From the NCBI RefSeq assembly GCF_035975855.1, contig NZ_CP109055.1, positions 5,394,001 through 5,458,000 of the forward strand: a stretch of DNA of 64,000 nt, given 5' to 3'. Source of the DNA: Streptomyces sp. NBC_01304. Its GTDB lineage: Bacteria; Actinomycetota; Actinomycetes; Streptomycetales; Streptomycetaceae. Both the position numbers and the translations under genes were made by a program. Positions within the stretch are counted from its first letter, which is position 1, and each line of letters starts with the position of its first letter. Of this stretch, positions 46,404 to 54,963 are shown piece by piece. The notes under the pieces are model-generated. The model was not told where the DNA came from. It saw nothing but the letters and a program-made list of their open reading frames with translations, and did not search any database.

Positions 46404-46570
46404 GAGCTGCCCGTTCTCTCGCTGCTGTTGCGGTGCTGCGGTTGCGGTATCGGGGTGATGCGGATAGGGCGCACCAGGCTCGAGCCACCAATAAGCTAGT
46501 TCGCTATGTCCCAATATGTGGCGAATAACACGATTCACTTCGTCGGATCGCCGCGAATTGAGGACAGCGC
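46404..46570. promoter_or_regulatory. divergent intergenic control region
   Basis: 167 bp without a gene between two nucleotide-sugar genes. It is visibly A+T-richer (46485-46560) than the rest and contains the imperfect repeat TTCGC-N16-GCGAA (46500-46525). Both operons must start here. No clear consensus promoter could be assigned. Confidence 0.4.
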
Positions 46571-47833
46571 ATGGAAACAGCAGGTGCCGTACGCACTGTG
46601 GTGGTCGTCGGCCTCGGATACGTCGGGCTGCCGCTCGCCGTGCGCGCCGTGGAGGCCGGGTTCGCGGTCGTCGGGCTCGACATCGACGAACAGCGGGTCA
46701 AGCGGCTGACCGCCGGGGACTCGTACGTCGAGGACATCACCGCCGACCGGCTGCTCGCCGCGCTGGACACCGGCCGGCTCGGGTTCACCGTGGACGCCGT
46801 GGACGCCGCCGGGTTCGACGTCTGCGTGATCACCGTGCCGACCCCGCTGCGCGACGGGGCCCCGGACCTCTCGTACATCGAGAGCGCCGGCACCTCGATC
46901 GCCCCGCTGCTTCGCCCCGGCGCCACGGTCGTCCTGGAGTCGACCAGCTATCCCGGCACCACCCAGGACGTCCTGCTGCCGCTCCTGGAGCGGGGCAGCG
47001 GGCTGCGCGCCGGGGCCGACTTCCACGTCGGCTACAGCCCGGAGCGCATCGACCCGGGCAATCCGCGCTGGCAGCTGGAGAACACCCCGAAGGTCGTCTC
47101 CGGCATCGACGACGACTCGCTCGAAGCGGTCGAGGCGTTCTACGACCGGATCGTGCAGCGCACCGTGCCGGTCTCCTCGCCGCGCACCGCGGAGCTGACC
47201 AAGCTCCTGGAGAACACCTTCCGGCAGGTCAACATCGCCCTCGTCAACGAGCTCGCGATGTGCGCGCGGCCGCTCGGCGTCGACATCTGGGAGGCGGTCG
47301 AGGCGGCGGCGACGAAGCCGTTCGGCTTCATGCCCTTCTATCCGGGCCCCGGCGTCGGCGGGCACTGTCTGCCCGTCGACCCCTCCTATCTGTCCTGGCA
47401 GGTACGCCGGCAGCTGCAGCACGACGTGCGGTTCGTGTCGCTGGCCCAGGAGATCAACGAGCACATGCCGGAGCACGTCGTACGCCGCGTCGAGGCGGGC
47501 CTTCGCCGGCCGCTGGACGGGGCGCGGGTGCTCGTCCTCGGGCTCGCGTACAAGAAGAACACCGGGGACGTACGCGAATCCCCCGCCGTCGCCGTCTGCG
47601 AGGTGCTGCGCGAGCGCGGCGCCCGGGTGCGCGCCGTCGAGCCGTACGCCGACCCGCGCGAGCTGCCGGCCGAGGTGCTCTGCGTCGAGCTGACGGCGGC
47701 GGAGCTGCGCGAGGCCGACGCGGTGGTGCTCACGACGGACCACGACGTCTTCGACTACGAGCTCGTCGCGCGCGAGGCGCCGTACGTGCTCGACACGCGC
47801 AACCGGTGCGGCGGGGGCGTCGACCGGCTCTGA
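46571..47833 (+). CDS. UDP-sugar dehydrogenase (UDP-ManNAc/GlcNAc 6-dehydrogenase type)
   Basis: 420 residues. NAD site VVVGLGYVGLPLAVRA, YSPERIDPGN, the substrate loop ENTFRQVNIALVNELA and the catalytic Cys in GPGVGGHCLPVDP. C-terminal LGLAYKKNTGDVRESPA. NAD-dependent oxidation of a UDP-sugar to the uronic acid. Sequence resembles the UDP-N-acetylmannosamine/glucosamine branch (WbpA/WecC). Together with the TagA-type transferase it suggests an acidic N-acetyl sugar in the glycan. Confidence 0.88.
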   Translation: METAGAVRTVVVVGLGYVGLPLAVRAVEAGFAVVGLDIDEQRVKRLTAGDSYVEDITADRLLAALDTGRLGFTVDAVDAAGFDVCVITVPTPLRDGAPDLSYIESAGTSIAPLLRPGATVVLESTSYPGTTQDVLLPLLERGSGLRAGADFHVGYSPERIDPGNPRWQLENTPKVVSGIDDDSLEAVEAFYDRIVQRTVPVSSPRTAELTKLLENTFRQVNIALVNELAMCARPLGVDIWEAVEAAATKPFGFMPFYPGPGVGGHCLPVDPSYLSWQVRRQLQHDVRFVSLAQEINEHMPEHVVRRVEAGLRRPLDGARVLVLGLAYKKNTGDVRESPAVAVCEVLRERGARVRAVEPYADPRELPAEVLCVELTAAELREADAVVLTTDHDVFDYELVAREAPYVLDTRNRCGGGVDRL

Positions 47834-47892
47834 GCAGCTGCCACATTCCTGCCGAACCCGGCAATCCACCCACCTTCACCGAAGGAGCGGCC

Positions 47893-48669
47893 ATGATCCC
47901 CAACCGACTGCTGGAGCACTACGAGGACAAGTACGCCGCCGAGGAGGTCGCCCCCGCGCCGCCCGCGTACCCCCTCGACGTCCGCCGGCCCCGCCACCGT
48001 GCGGGCAACGCGGTCGCCAACCTCGCCCGGCTGCTGCCGCCCGGCGCCGACGTCCTGGAGCTCGCCGCGGGCAACGGGCAGATCGGGGAGAGCCTCAGGG
48101 CCGGCGGCGTACCGTTCGGCAGCTACACGCTGAGCGAGATCTCCCCGCCCCGCCTCGCCGGACTGCGCCGCGCCTTCACCGACCCGCGCTTCGAGGTCGC
48201 GTACGCGGACGCGGAGCGCCCCTCCGAGAAGCTGAGCGGCAAGTACGACGCCGTGGTGATGCTCGCCCTGATCGAGCACCTCATCGACCCGATGGGCGCG
48301 ATGCGGGACATCGCCTCGCTGCTCAAGCCGGGCGGGTTCGTGTACGTAGACACCCCGAACATCGCCAAGTGGACGCGGCGGCTGCGGCTGGCCGGGGGCC
48401 GCTTCCCCTCGACGGCCTCGGTCGACGAGGGCCTGACGCGCGGCGACGGGGTGCCCGCCGACCTGCACGACGAGGGGCATCTGCACTACTTCACGTACCG
48501 GTCGCTCTCGCTGATGCTGACCGAGCGCTGCGGGTACGCGTCCACCGAGTTCCACCCCTACTACGAGGCGCCGCGCTACTTCGGCGACCGGCTCGGCACG
48601 GCCCTGTCCAGGTGGCGGCCCGGCTTCTTCGCCGAGATCAGCATGGTTGCCAGGGTCAAGGACGCCTGA
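47893..48669 (+). CDS. class I SAM-dependent methyltransferase
   Basis: 258 residues; ATG with GAAGGAG upstream. VLELAAGNGQIGESLRAGG is the SAM loop; YDAVVMLALIEHLIDPMGAMR with LKPGGFVYVDTP gives the C-methyl/O-methyl transferase pattern. 59 bp behind the dehydrogenase, likely in one transcript. A small hairpin (48670-48685) follows. Substrate unknown. Confidence 0.82.
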   Translation: MIPNRLLEHYEDKYAAEEVAPAPPAYPLDVRRPRHRAGNAVANLARLLPPGADVLELAAGNGQIGESLRAGGVPFGSYTLSEISPPRLAGLRRAFTDPRFEVAYADAERPSEKLSGKYDAVVMLALIEHLIDPMGAMRDIASLLKPGGFVYVDTPNIAKWTRRLRLAGGRFPSTASVDEGLTRGDGVPADLHDEGHLHYFTYRSLSLMLTERCGYASTEFHPYYEAPRYFGDRLGTALSRWRPGFFAEISMVARVKDA

Positions 48670-48811
48670 CTGAGGCCAGCCTCAGCGACACAGATCACCG
48701 CGCCCCCGGCTACATTGCGGAGCCGGTAGTGGGTAGTCTCAGACGGACTGCATAAGTTACCGCTTAGTAATCCCGCTGGAAGCCCCACCTCGCAGGCCCG
48801 AGGAGCCCCCA

Positions 48812-51079
48812 ATGCAACTCGCCGCGATCATCGTCTCGATGGTCCTGATCGTGGTCGGCGTCGCGCTGTTCGCCCGAGCCATCGCGCAGATCTACCGCTT
48901 CGTGCGGCTCGGACAGAACGTCCCCGCGGGGACGCGCACCGACGAACCCGTACAGCGCACTGTCACCGTGGCCAGGGAGTTCCTGGGCCACACCAGGATG
49001 AACCGCTGGGGCATCGTCGGTGTGGCGCACTGGTTCGTGGCCGTGGGCTTCTTCTCGCTGCTCCTGACGATCGTCAACGCCACCGGCCAGCTCTTCAAGG
49101 CCGACTGGGAACTGCCGATCATCGGCAGCTGGGCGCCGTACAACATGTTCGTCGAGTTCATCGGCACGATGACGGTGCTCGGCATCCTGACCCTGATCGT
49201 CATCCGGCAGCTGAACCGGCCCGGCGGCGCGGGCCGCAAGTCCCGCTTCGCCGGCTCCAACACCGGCCAGGCGTACTTCGTCGAGACGGTCATCCTGATC
49301 GTCGGCGTCTGCATCTTCACGCTGCACGCCCTTGAAGGCGCCCTGCACCACGTGGACGGCTACGAGGCCTCGTTCTTCATCTCGTACCCGTTCGTCTCGT
49401 GGTTCTCGGGCATGGACCTGTCCACGCTCCAGAACCTCGTCTACTTCTTCGCCGGGCTGAAGATCGCGACCTCCTTCATCTGGATGATCACGGTCGCGCT
49501 GAAGACCGACATGGGTGTCGCCTGGCACCGCTTCCTCGCCTTCCCGAACATCTGGTTCAAGCGGAACGCGGACGGCGGGACCTCGCTGGGCGCGCTGCTT
49601 CCGATGACGTCCGGCGGCAAGGAGATCGACTTCGAGGACCCGGGCGAAGACGACGTCTTCGGCGTCTCCCAGGTCGAGCAGTTCTCCTGGAAGGGCATCC
49701 TCGACTTCTCCACCTGCACCGAGTGCGGGCGTTGCCAGTCGCAGTGCCCCGCCTGGAACACCGGAAAGCCGCTCTCCCCCAAGCTGCTGATCATGTCCCT
49801 TCGGGACCACGCGCACGCCAAGGCGCCGTACCTGCTCGCGGGTGGCGGCAAGTCCATGGAGGGCGAGGAGAAGGCGAGCGCCGAGCAGCTGGCCGACGTA
49901 CCGGCCGCCGCTCTCGCGGAAGCCGAGCGCCCGTTGATCGGCACCCTCGAAGAGAACGGCGTCATCGACCCGGACGTCCTGTGGTCCTGCACCACCTGCG
50001 GCGCCTGTGTCGAGCAGTGCCCGGTCGACATCGAGCACGTCGACCACATCGTCGACATGCGCCGCTACCAGGTGATGATCGAGTCCAGCTTCCCCAGCGA
50101 GGCCGGCACGATGCTCAAGAACCTGGAGAAGAAGGGCAACCCCTGGGGGCTCGCCAAGAAGCAGCGCCTGGAGTGGACGAAGGAAGTCGACTTCGAGATC
50201 CCGGTCGTCGGCAAGGACATCGAAGACCTCACCGAGGTCGAGTACCTCTACTGGGTCGGCTGCGCGGGCGCCCTGGAGGACCGGGCCAAGAAGACCACCA
50301 AGGCCTTCGCGGAGCTCCTGCACATGGCGGGCGTCAAGTTCGCGATCATGGGCGGCGACGAGAAGTGCACCGGTGACTCGGCACGGCGCCTCGGCAACGA
50401 GCCGCTGTTCCAGGAGCTCGGCATGGAGAACGTCGCCACGCTGAACGCGGCGTTCGGTGAGGACGACGAGGACGAGGCGACCAAGAAGCCCAAGTCCGCG
50501 AAGAAGATCGTCGCGACCTGCCCGCACTGCCTCAACACCCTCGGCAACGAGTACCCGCAGCTCGGCGGCGACTACGAGGTCATCCACCACACCCAGCTGC
50601 TCCAGCACCTCATCGACGAGGGCAAGCTGATCCCGGTCACCCCGGTCGAGGGTCTGATCACCTACCACGACCCCTGCTACCTGGGCCGTCACAACAAGAT
50701 CTACACGCCCCCGCGCCAGATCATGGACGCCGTCCCGGGCCTGCGTCAGCAGGAGATGCACCGCCACAAGGAGCGCGGCTTCTGCTGTGGCGCCGGTGGC
50801 GCCAGGATGTGGATGGAGGAGCGGATCGGCAAGCGCATCAACACCGAGCGCGTGGACGAGGCGCTGTCCCTCAACCCGGACATCGTGTCGACCGCCTGCC
50901 CGTTCTGTCTGGTGATGCTGACGGACTCGGTCAACGGCAAGAAGAACGACGGGGCCGCGAAGGAGTCGCTGCAGGTCGTCGACGTGGCGCAGCTGCTGCT
51001 CGACTCCGTGAAGACTCCGGTGGACCCGGCGGGTTCGGAGGAGTCCGAGGACGCTCCGGAGCCGGAGCCGGTGAAGTAG
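48812..51079 (+). CDS. membrane-bound Fe-S oxidoreductase (HdrD/GlpC-like, two CCG domains)
   Basis: 755 residues; ATG with GAGGAGC upstream. Five to six membrane helices in the first 250 residues (NarI-like). Then two 4Fe-4S ferredoxin motifs, CTECGRCQSQCP (about 305) and CTTCGACVEQCP (about 395). Two CCG-type domains follow: the first with WVGCAGALEDRA and CPHCLNTLG, the second with DPCYLGRHN, GFCCGAGGARMW and CPFCLVM. The build is that of heterodisulfide-reductase-like quinone oxidoreductases, widespread in actinobacteria. Electron partner not known. Single-gene transcript, ends at the hairpin at 51126. Confidence 0.9.
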   Translation: MQLAAIIVSMVLIVVGVALFARAIAQIYRFVRLGQNVPAGTRTDEPVQRTVTVAREFLGHTRMNRWGIVGVAHWFVAVGFFSLLLTIVNATGQLFKADWELPIIGSWAPYNMFVEFIGTMTVLGILTLIVIRQLNRPGGAGRKSRFAGSNTGQAYFVETVILIVGVCIFTLHALEGALHHVDGYEASFFISYPFVSWFSGMDLSTLQNLVYFFAGLKIATSFIWMITVALKTDMGVAWHRFLAFPNIWFKRNADGGTSLGALLPMTSGGKEIDFEDPGEDDVFGVSQVEQFSWKGILDFSTCTECGRCQSQCPAWNTGKPLSPKLLIMSLRDHAHAKAPYLLAGGGKSMEGEEKASAEQLADVPAAALAEAERPLIGTLEENGVIDPDVLWSCTTCGACVEQCPVDIEHVDHIVDMRRYQVMIESSFPSEAGTMLKNLEKKGNPWGLAKKQRLEWTKEVDFEIPVVGKDIEDLTEVEYLYWVGCAGALEDRAKKTTKAFAELLHMAGVKFAIMGGDEKCTGDSARRLGNEPLFQELGMENVATLNAAFGEDDEDEATKKPKSAKKIVATCPHCLNTLGNEYPQLGGDYEVIHHTQLLQHLIDEGKLIPVTPVEGLITYHDPCYLGRHNKIYTPPRQIMDAVPGLRQQEMHRHKERGFCCGAGGARMWMEERIGKRINTERVDEALSLNPDIVSTACPFCLVMLTDSVNGKKNDGAAKESLQVVDVAQLLLDSVKTPVDPAGSEESEDAPEPEPVK

Positions 51080-51125
51080 GGCTTCTCGGTCGTACGCAGC
51101 CGACTTCGGCCGTACGCAGCCGACA

Positions 51126-51161
51126 ACGGCCGGTGTCACGGGTGACCGTGGCACCGGCCGT
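51126..51161 (+). terminator. long hairpin terminator
   Basis: ACGGCCGGTGTCACGG (51126-51141) pairs with 51146-51161 with one G-T wobble and a GTGA loop. It follows two tandem copies of CGTACGCAGCCGAC (51091 and 51111). Ends the Fe-S oxidoreductase gene. Confidence 0.85.
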
Positions 51162-51235
51162 CGCGCATGCGCCATACGCGGGTAGCGGCGGCGCGGCTCG
51201 TCCGCCGGGGCCCGGGCGGACCCTAGACAGGGCCC

Positions 51236-52447
51236 ATGCACCAGCCGAACTTCCTGCGGCGCTGGGCCGCACCGGTCCTGATCGCCCTCGTCCTGACGGG
51301 CTTCCACAGCGTCACGCAAGGCGGTGGGGGCTTCTCCAACGACAGCTACCGCTACACCCGCGCCAGTCTGCAGCTGCTCGGCATGGAACGGGCCGAGGCG
51401 CAGCTCGCGGCCCGTGACGCGTACTGCGACGCCCAGCCCGCGCCGAACCGCGCGGCCTGTCTCAAGGCCAACCCGCACGGCCTGCTCCCCGACCACCCCC
51501 GCTACGAGCGCATCTTCGACACCCGGCCCGGATACCCGCTCCTGGCCGCCCCGTTCATCGCCGCGTTCGGCGTGCTCAAGGGGCTGTGGCTGCTGTCGCT
51601 CGCGCTGACGACGACGCTCGGGGTGCTGGTGTACCGGCTGCTGCGGATCGCGGGCACACCCCGGTACGCGGCCCTGGCCGGGCAGGTCGTGGCCCTGATG
51701 GGAGGGCTCGGCTACTGGGGGGCCCGGCACCTCGCCGACACCCTGGTCGCCCCGTGCGTCGTGGCTTGTGCGATCGGCGCGGTCCACGTCCTGGAGGGGC
51801 GGCGCAGGGCCGGCTGGACCTGGCTGGTGGCGGGGCTCGCGGCGGTCGGGCTCGCCAAGTACTCGACGGCGATGCTGCTCACCGTGTGCCTGGCCGCGGT
51901 GGCGGGGGCGTACGCATGGCGCGTACGGCATCAAGTCACCCTGTACCGGCGGGCATTGGCACTGCTCGGCGGGTCCGCGGGGGCGGCCCTCGTGGTCAAC
52001 GTGACGACGGCGGCGCTCGGTCTGCCGGGGCTGAGCGAGTCCATGCAGGACACGCTGACCCGGTACTTCACCCGGCCCGACGTGCCGGATCCGGTGCGCG
52101 GGATGCTGGCGCTGGAGGCCGGGTACTGGCCGTCCTGGCTGCACCTGAACGCCGGGTTCGCCGTGCTGCTCGCGGTGTGCTGCTTCGCGCTGTGGCGCGG
52201 GCGGCCGGTGCTCGCGGTGCCGGGGATCGCCGTGGGGCTCACCGGGATCGGCACGGCCGTCGCGCATCCGCTGCTCGAAGAGCTCGACCGGCTGTGGGTG
52301 CTCGCGTGGCTGCCCGTCGCGCTCGGGGTGCCGCTGCTCGTCGAGACGGTGCGCGGGTGGGGCGTCGCGGTGGTGCCGCCGGCCCGGCGCGGCGAGCGGG
52401 AATCCGGCCAAGTGGCAGCCCAGAGCGCCGAGTTGGGGCAGCCGTGA
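51236..52447 (+). CDS. polytopic membrane protein, glycosyltransferase-like
   Basis: 403 residues with about nine membrane segments. The first loop (FSNDSYRYTRASLQLLGM) and DTRPGYPLLAAPF resemble GT-C-type enzymes with an early acidic residue and a DTRPxYP phrase; a Cys-rich loop (CDAQPAPNRAAC) follows. GT-C proteins transfer sugars from polyprenol carriers. No strong ribosome binding site before the ATG; the transcript may start close to it. Coupled to the next gene by ATGA-type overlap (GTGA). Confidence 0.55.
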   Translation: MHQPNFLRRWAAPVLIALVLTGFHSVTQGGGGFSNDSYRYTRASLQLLGMERAEAQLAARDAYCDAQPAPNRAACLKANPHGLLPDHPRYERIFDTRPGYPLLAAPFIAAFGVLKGLWLLSLALTTTLGVLVYRLLRIAGTPRYAALAGQVVALMGGLGYWGARHLADTLVAPCVVACAIGAVHVLEGRRRAGWTWLVAGLAAVGLAKYSTAMLLTVCLAAVAGAYAWRVRHQVTLYRRALALLGGSAGAALVVNVTTAALGLPGLSESMQDTLTRYFTRPDVPDPVRGMLALEAGYWPSWLHLNAGFAVLLAVCCFALWRGRPVLAVPGIAVGLTGIGTAVAHPLLEELDRLWVLAWLPVALGVPLLVETVRGWGVAVVPPARRGERESGQVAAQSAELGQP

Positions 52448-53616
52448 CCGAGACCTCGCTGTCCCGCCTCCCCCGCCAGTCGGTCCGCGCACCCCGCCGC
52501 AGCGCACCGCGCCTCACCGCGCCCCGCGCCCTGCGCCGTGCGGCGCCCGCCCTCGTCTGCTATCTGGCGGTACGGCTCATCGGGCTGCTCTGCGTGGTGA
52601 CTTGGGCCCTTTCGGCGGGCCGACATCCGCGCACCGTCCTCGGTCAGTCCTGGGACTCGCTGTACTACCTGCACATCGCGCAACACGGCTACCGCACCTG
52701 GTTCGTCACGCCCGACGGCCTGACGTACAGCGATCTCGCCTTCTTCCCCCTCTACCCGGGCTGCGTACGGGCCGTCACCGAGCTGCTGCCGCTCGGTCCG
52801 GTGGACGCGGCGCTCCTGGTTTCGGGGTGCGCGGGAGTCGTCGCCGCGTGGGGGATCTTCGCGATCGGTGAGCTGCTGCACGGGCGGCGGGCGGGCCTGG
52901 TCCTGGTGGCGCTGTGGGCGCTGCTGCCGCACGCGGTCGTGCTCAACATGGCCTATGCGGAGGCCCTGTTCATCGCGCTGTGCGCGTGGGCGCTGTACGC
53001 GCTGCTCACCCGGCGCCCGGTCCTCGCGGGCATGCTCGCCGCGCTGGCGGGCCTCACCCGGCCCAGCGGGCTCGCCGTGATCGCGGCCGTCTTCGTCGCG
53101 GCCGCCCTTGACCGCCGCAACCCGCGGGCCTGGGCGGGGGCGGCCCTCGCGCCGCTCGGCTGGCTCGGCCATGTGGCCTGGGTCGGCGTGCGCACCGGGA
53201 ATCCGCTCGGGTATCTGGAAGTGCAGGCGAAGTGGGAGTCGAGCTTCGACTTCGGCTACTTCATGCTGCGCTACACCGCCCATCTGCTCCTGACCCGCGA
53301 GGAGTTGCGGTTCTACGTCATGCTGCTCGTCGTCGTCGCGGCGCTGGTGGCCTTCGCGTTTCTCGTACGCGGGAAACTCGCCCCGCCGCCGCTGCTGGTC
53401 TACACGGCGGCCCTGCTGGTCCTCGCCCTCGGCCAGTCCGGCAACCCCGCGTGCAAGGCGCGCTTCCTGCTGCCCGCGTTCCCGCTGCTGCTTCCGGTGG
53501 CGGTCGGCCTGCTGCGGACCGGGCGTCGCAAGGTGGTCGCCCTGCTCGCCGTACCGGCCGTGCTCTCGCTGCTGTACGGGGCGTATCTGGTGGCCCAGAT
53601 CGACAAGCCGGTCTGA
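52444..53616 (+). CDS. PIG-V-like mannosyltransferase family membrane protein
   Basis: 390 residues from a GTG overlapping the previous stop. About ten membrane segments. WDSLYYLHIAQHGYRTW and SDLAFFPLYPGCVRAVTEL are the PIG-V signature; AYAEALFIALCAWALYAL and AGLTRPSGLAV follow. PIG-V relatives are GT-C mannosyltransferases using polyprenyl-phosphate mannose. The basic N-terminus (residues 8-35) is cytosolic. The pair may glycosylate lipids or proteins; target unknown. Confidence 0.72.
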   Translation: MTETSLSRLPRQSVRAPRRSAPRLTAPRALRRAAPALVCYLAVRLIGLLCVVTWALSAGRHPRTVLGQSWDSLYYLHIAQHGYRTWFVTPDGLTYSDLAFFPLYPGCVRAVTELLPLGPVDAALLVSGCAGVVAAWGIFAIGELLHGRRAGLVLVALWALLPHAVVLNMAYAEALFIALCAWALYALLTRRPVLAGMLAALAGLTRPSGLAVIAAVFVAAALDRRNPRAWAGAALAPLGWLGHVAWVGVRTGNPLGYLEVQAKWESSFDFGYFMLRYTAHLLLTREELRFYVMLLVVVAALVAFAFLVRGKLAPPPLLVYTAALLVLALGQSGNPACKARFLLPAFPLLLPVAVGLLRTGRRKVVALLAVPAVLSLLYGAYLVAQIDKPV

Positions 53617-53670
53617 GAACCCGGCCGCCATCCCCGTGCGCGTACCGGACCGACCGGTGTACGCATACGA

Positions 53671-53700
53671 CTGAGGGGCCGCCCCGTGCCGGCCCCTCAG
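53671..53700. terminator. bidirectional terminator, first hairpin
   Basis: CTGAGGGGCCG (53671-53681) pairs perfectly with 53690-53700. It lies between the PIG-V-like gene and the convergent anchored-protein gene. Confidence 0.85.
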
Positions 53701-53707
53701 TCAGTTC

Positions 53708-53732
53708 TCAGCCCCCCTCCGAGCGGGGCTGA
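53708..53732. terminator. bidirectional terminator, second hairpin
   Basis: TCAGCCCC (53708-53715) pairs with GGGGCTGA (53725-53732), directly beside the first hairpin; probably acts for the opposite strand. Confidence 0.65.
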
Positions 53733-53757
53733 GCAATCCCTTCCGCCGTCAGCGGCC

Positions 53758-54690
53758 TCAGCCGTCGGTGCGGCGGCGAAGGAGCGCGAAGCCGAGGCCC
53801 GCGGCGCCGAGTGCCGCCATGCCGCCGCCGGCCGCGACCAGCGGGGCGCTGCCCGTGGTGGGCGCCTCGACGCCCTCGACACCGGCCTTGACGCCGCCCT
53901 TCGGGGTGGCGATCTTCTTGTTCTCGCCGGCCGCCGCGGTGTGCTTGCCCGCCTTGACGGTGTACTTCTCGATCAGCTTGCCGCTGAAGTCGTAGACCCA
54001 GCTGCAGCCGCCACGGCCGTCGGTGACCACGAACTTGTGCAGGTGGCCGGACCGGTCGATCTTGTACGTCCAGCCGCCCTTGACGGTCGACGGGTTGTTC
54101 TTGTCGAGCGCGCCCAGGAATTTGCCGTTCGGCATGGAGATCTCGACGCGCGGGCCGTCCATGAGCTTGGCGATCCGGCCGTCGGGCATCGTGATCTTGA
54201 CGGTGGTGGCGTCGTCCTCGGCCTTGCCCGGCTTGTTCTCCTGCTTGGCGCCGCCCTCGACCCAGGACTTGATCTGGCCGTTGGGCTGCAGGGTCACGTG
54301 CAGGCCGTTGTTCTCGCCCTGCGCGGGCTTGCCGCCCTGGGAGACGAGGGTGTCGAGCTTCTGGCCGTTCGCCCAGATCTCGGCCTCGAAGCGGTCCTTC
54401 GCGGTCTTGTAGACCTTGGCGACGGAGCCGTCGGCGAGCTTCTCGGTCTTCACGAACTCACGGAGCTTGTGCGCACTCGACGGCTTCGACGGGTCCGAGG
54501 AGTTCGACGGAGCCGTGGGCTCCGGAGTCTCGGACGTCGAGGAGTCGGGCGAAGCCGAAGCGGACGGCGCGGGCTTGGTGGCCGGAGCGTCGGACGCGTC
54601 GGCGAAGGCGGCACCGGCAGGCAGAGCGAGGGCGGCCAGGGCGCCGGTCGCGATGGCGGCGGTGCGAATGGTGCGTCGGTTGGCGCGCAT
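53758..54690 (-). CDS. secreted wall protein with C-terminal sorting-like signal
   Basis: 310 residues; ATG with GAGGGAT upstream. Signal peptide (residues 1-30), then a Ser/Pro/Thr-rich linker to about 70. A beta-strand-rich domain carries repeated short units (GLHVTLQPNGQIKSW, VKITMPDGRIAKLM, VEISMPNGKFLGAL, WTYKIDRSGHLHKF). The end has APTTG, a hydrophobic helix and RRR: a sortase-type anchor with Ala in place of the first Leu. Function unknown; a surface role is likely. The 272-bp upstream gap carries two TGTAACG direct repeats (54800, 54820). Confidence 0.7.
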   Translation of the reverse strand: MRANRRTIRTAAIATGALAALALPAGAAFADASDAPATKPAPSASASPDSSTSETPEPTAPSNSSDPSKPSSAHKLREFVKTEKLADGSVAKVYKTAKDRFEAEIWANGQKLDTLVSQGGKPAQGENNGLHVTLQPNGQIKSWVEGGAKQENKPGKAEDDATTVKITMPDGRIAKLMDGPRVEISMPNGKFLGALDKNNPSTVKGGWTYKIDRSGHLHKFVVTDGRGGCSWVYDFSGKLIEKYTVKAGKHTAAAGENKKIATPKGGVKAGVEGVEAPTTGSAPLVAAGGGMAALGAAGLGFALLRRRTDG

Positions 54691-54963
54691 GGTGATCCCT
54701 CGTAACTCTGCGGTCTGCGTGTGCTGCGGTCGCTGCGTTTGCAGCGTTTGCTGCTGACTACGAAGTTAGAAGGGCAATGTCTGTGTAAGCCGTACGTAAT
54801 GTAACGACCAGCCCAGGGCTGTAACGCAAGATCGTAAATAGGTCGGATTTCAACCACTCACTCCGCCCGGGCGAACCACTGATCGGGATGCGTCCGTTGT
54901 CTTAACGCAATGACGCAGCGAGAGCATCATGGGGAAACAAGACACGGATGGGGTGGGTGGGTC

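Noticed and set aside
48740..48780. TTAC-N6-GTAA operator upstream of the Fe-S oxidoreductase gene
   Set aside because: Arms of four bases with a 6-bp spacer are too weak to separate from chance.
48764..52507. Very long open frame on the minus strand across the Fe-S oxidoreductase gene
   Set aside because: Composition is Arg/Gly/Asp-rich and low in structure, as expected for the antisense shadow of a high-G+C gene; the plus-strand gene has clear cluster motifs.
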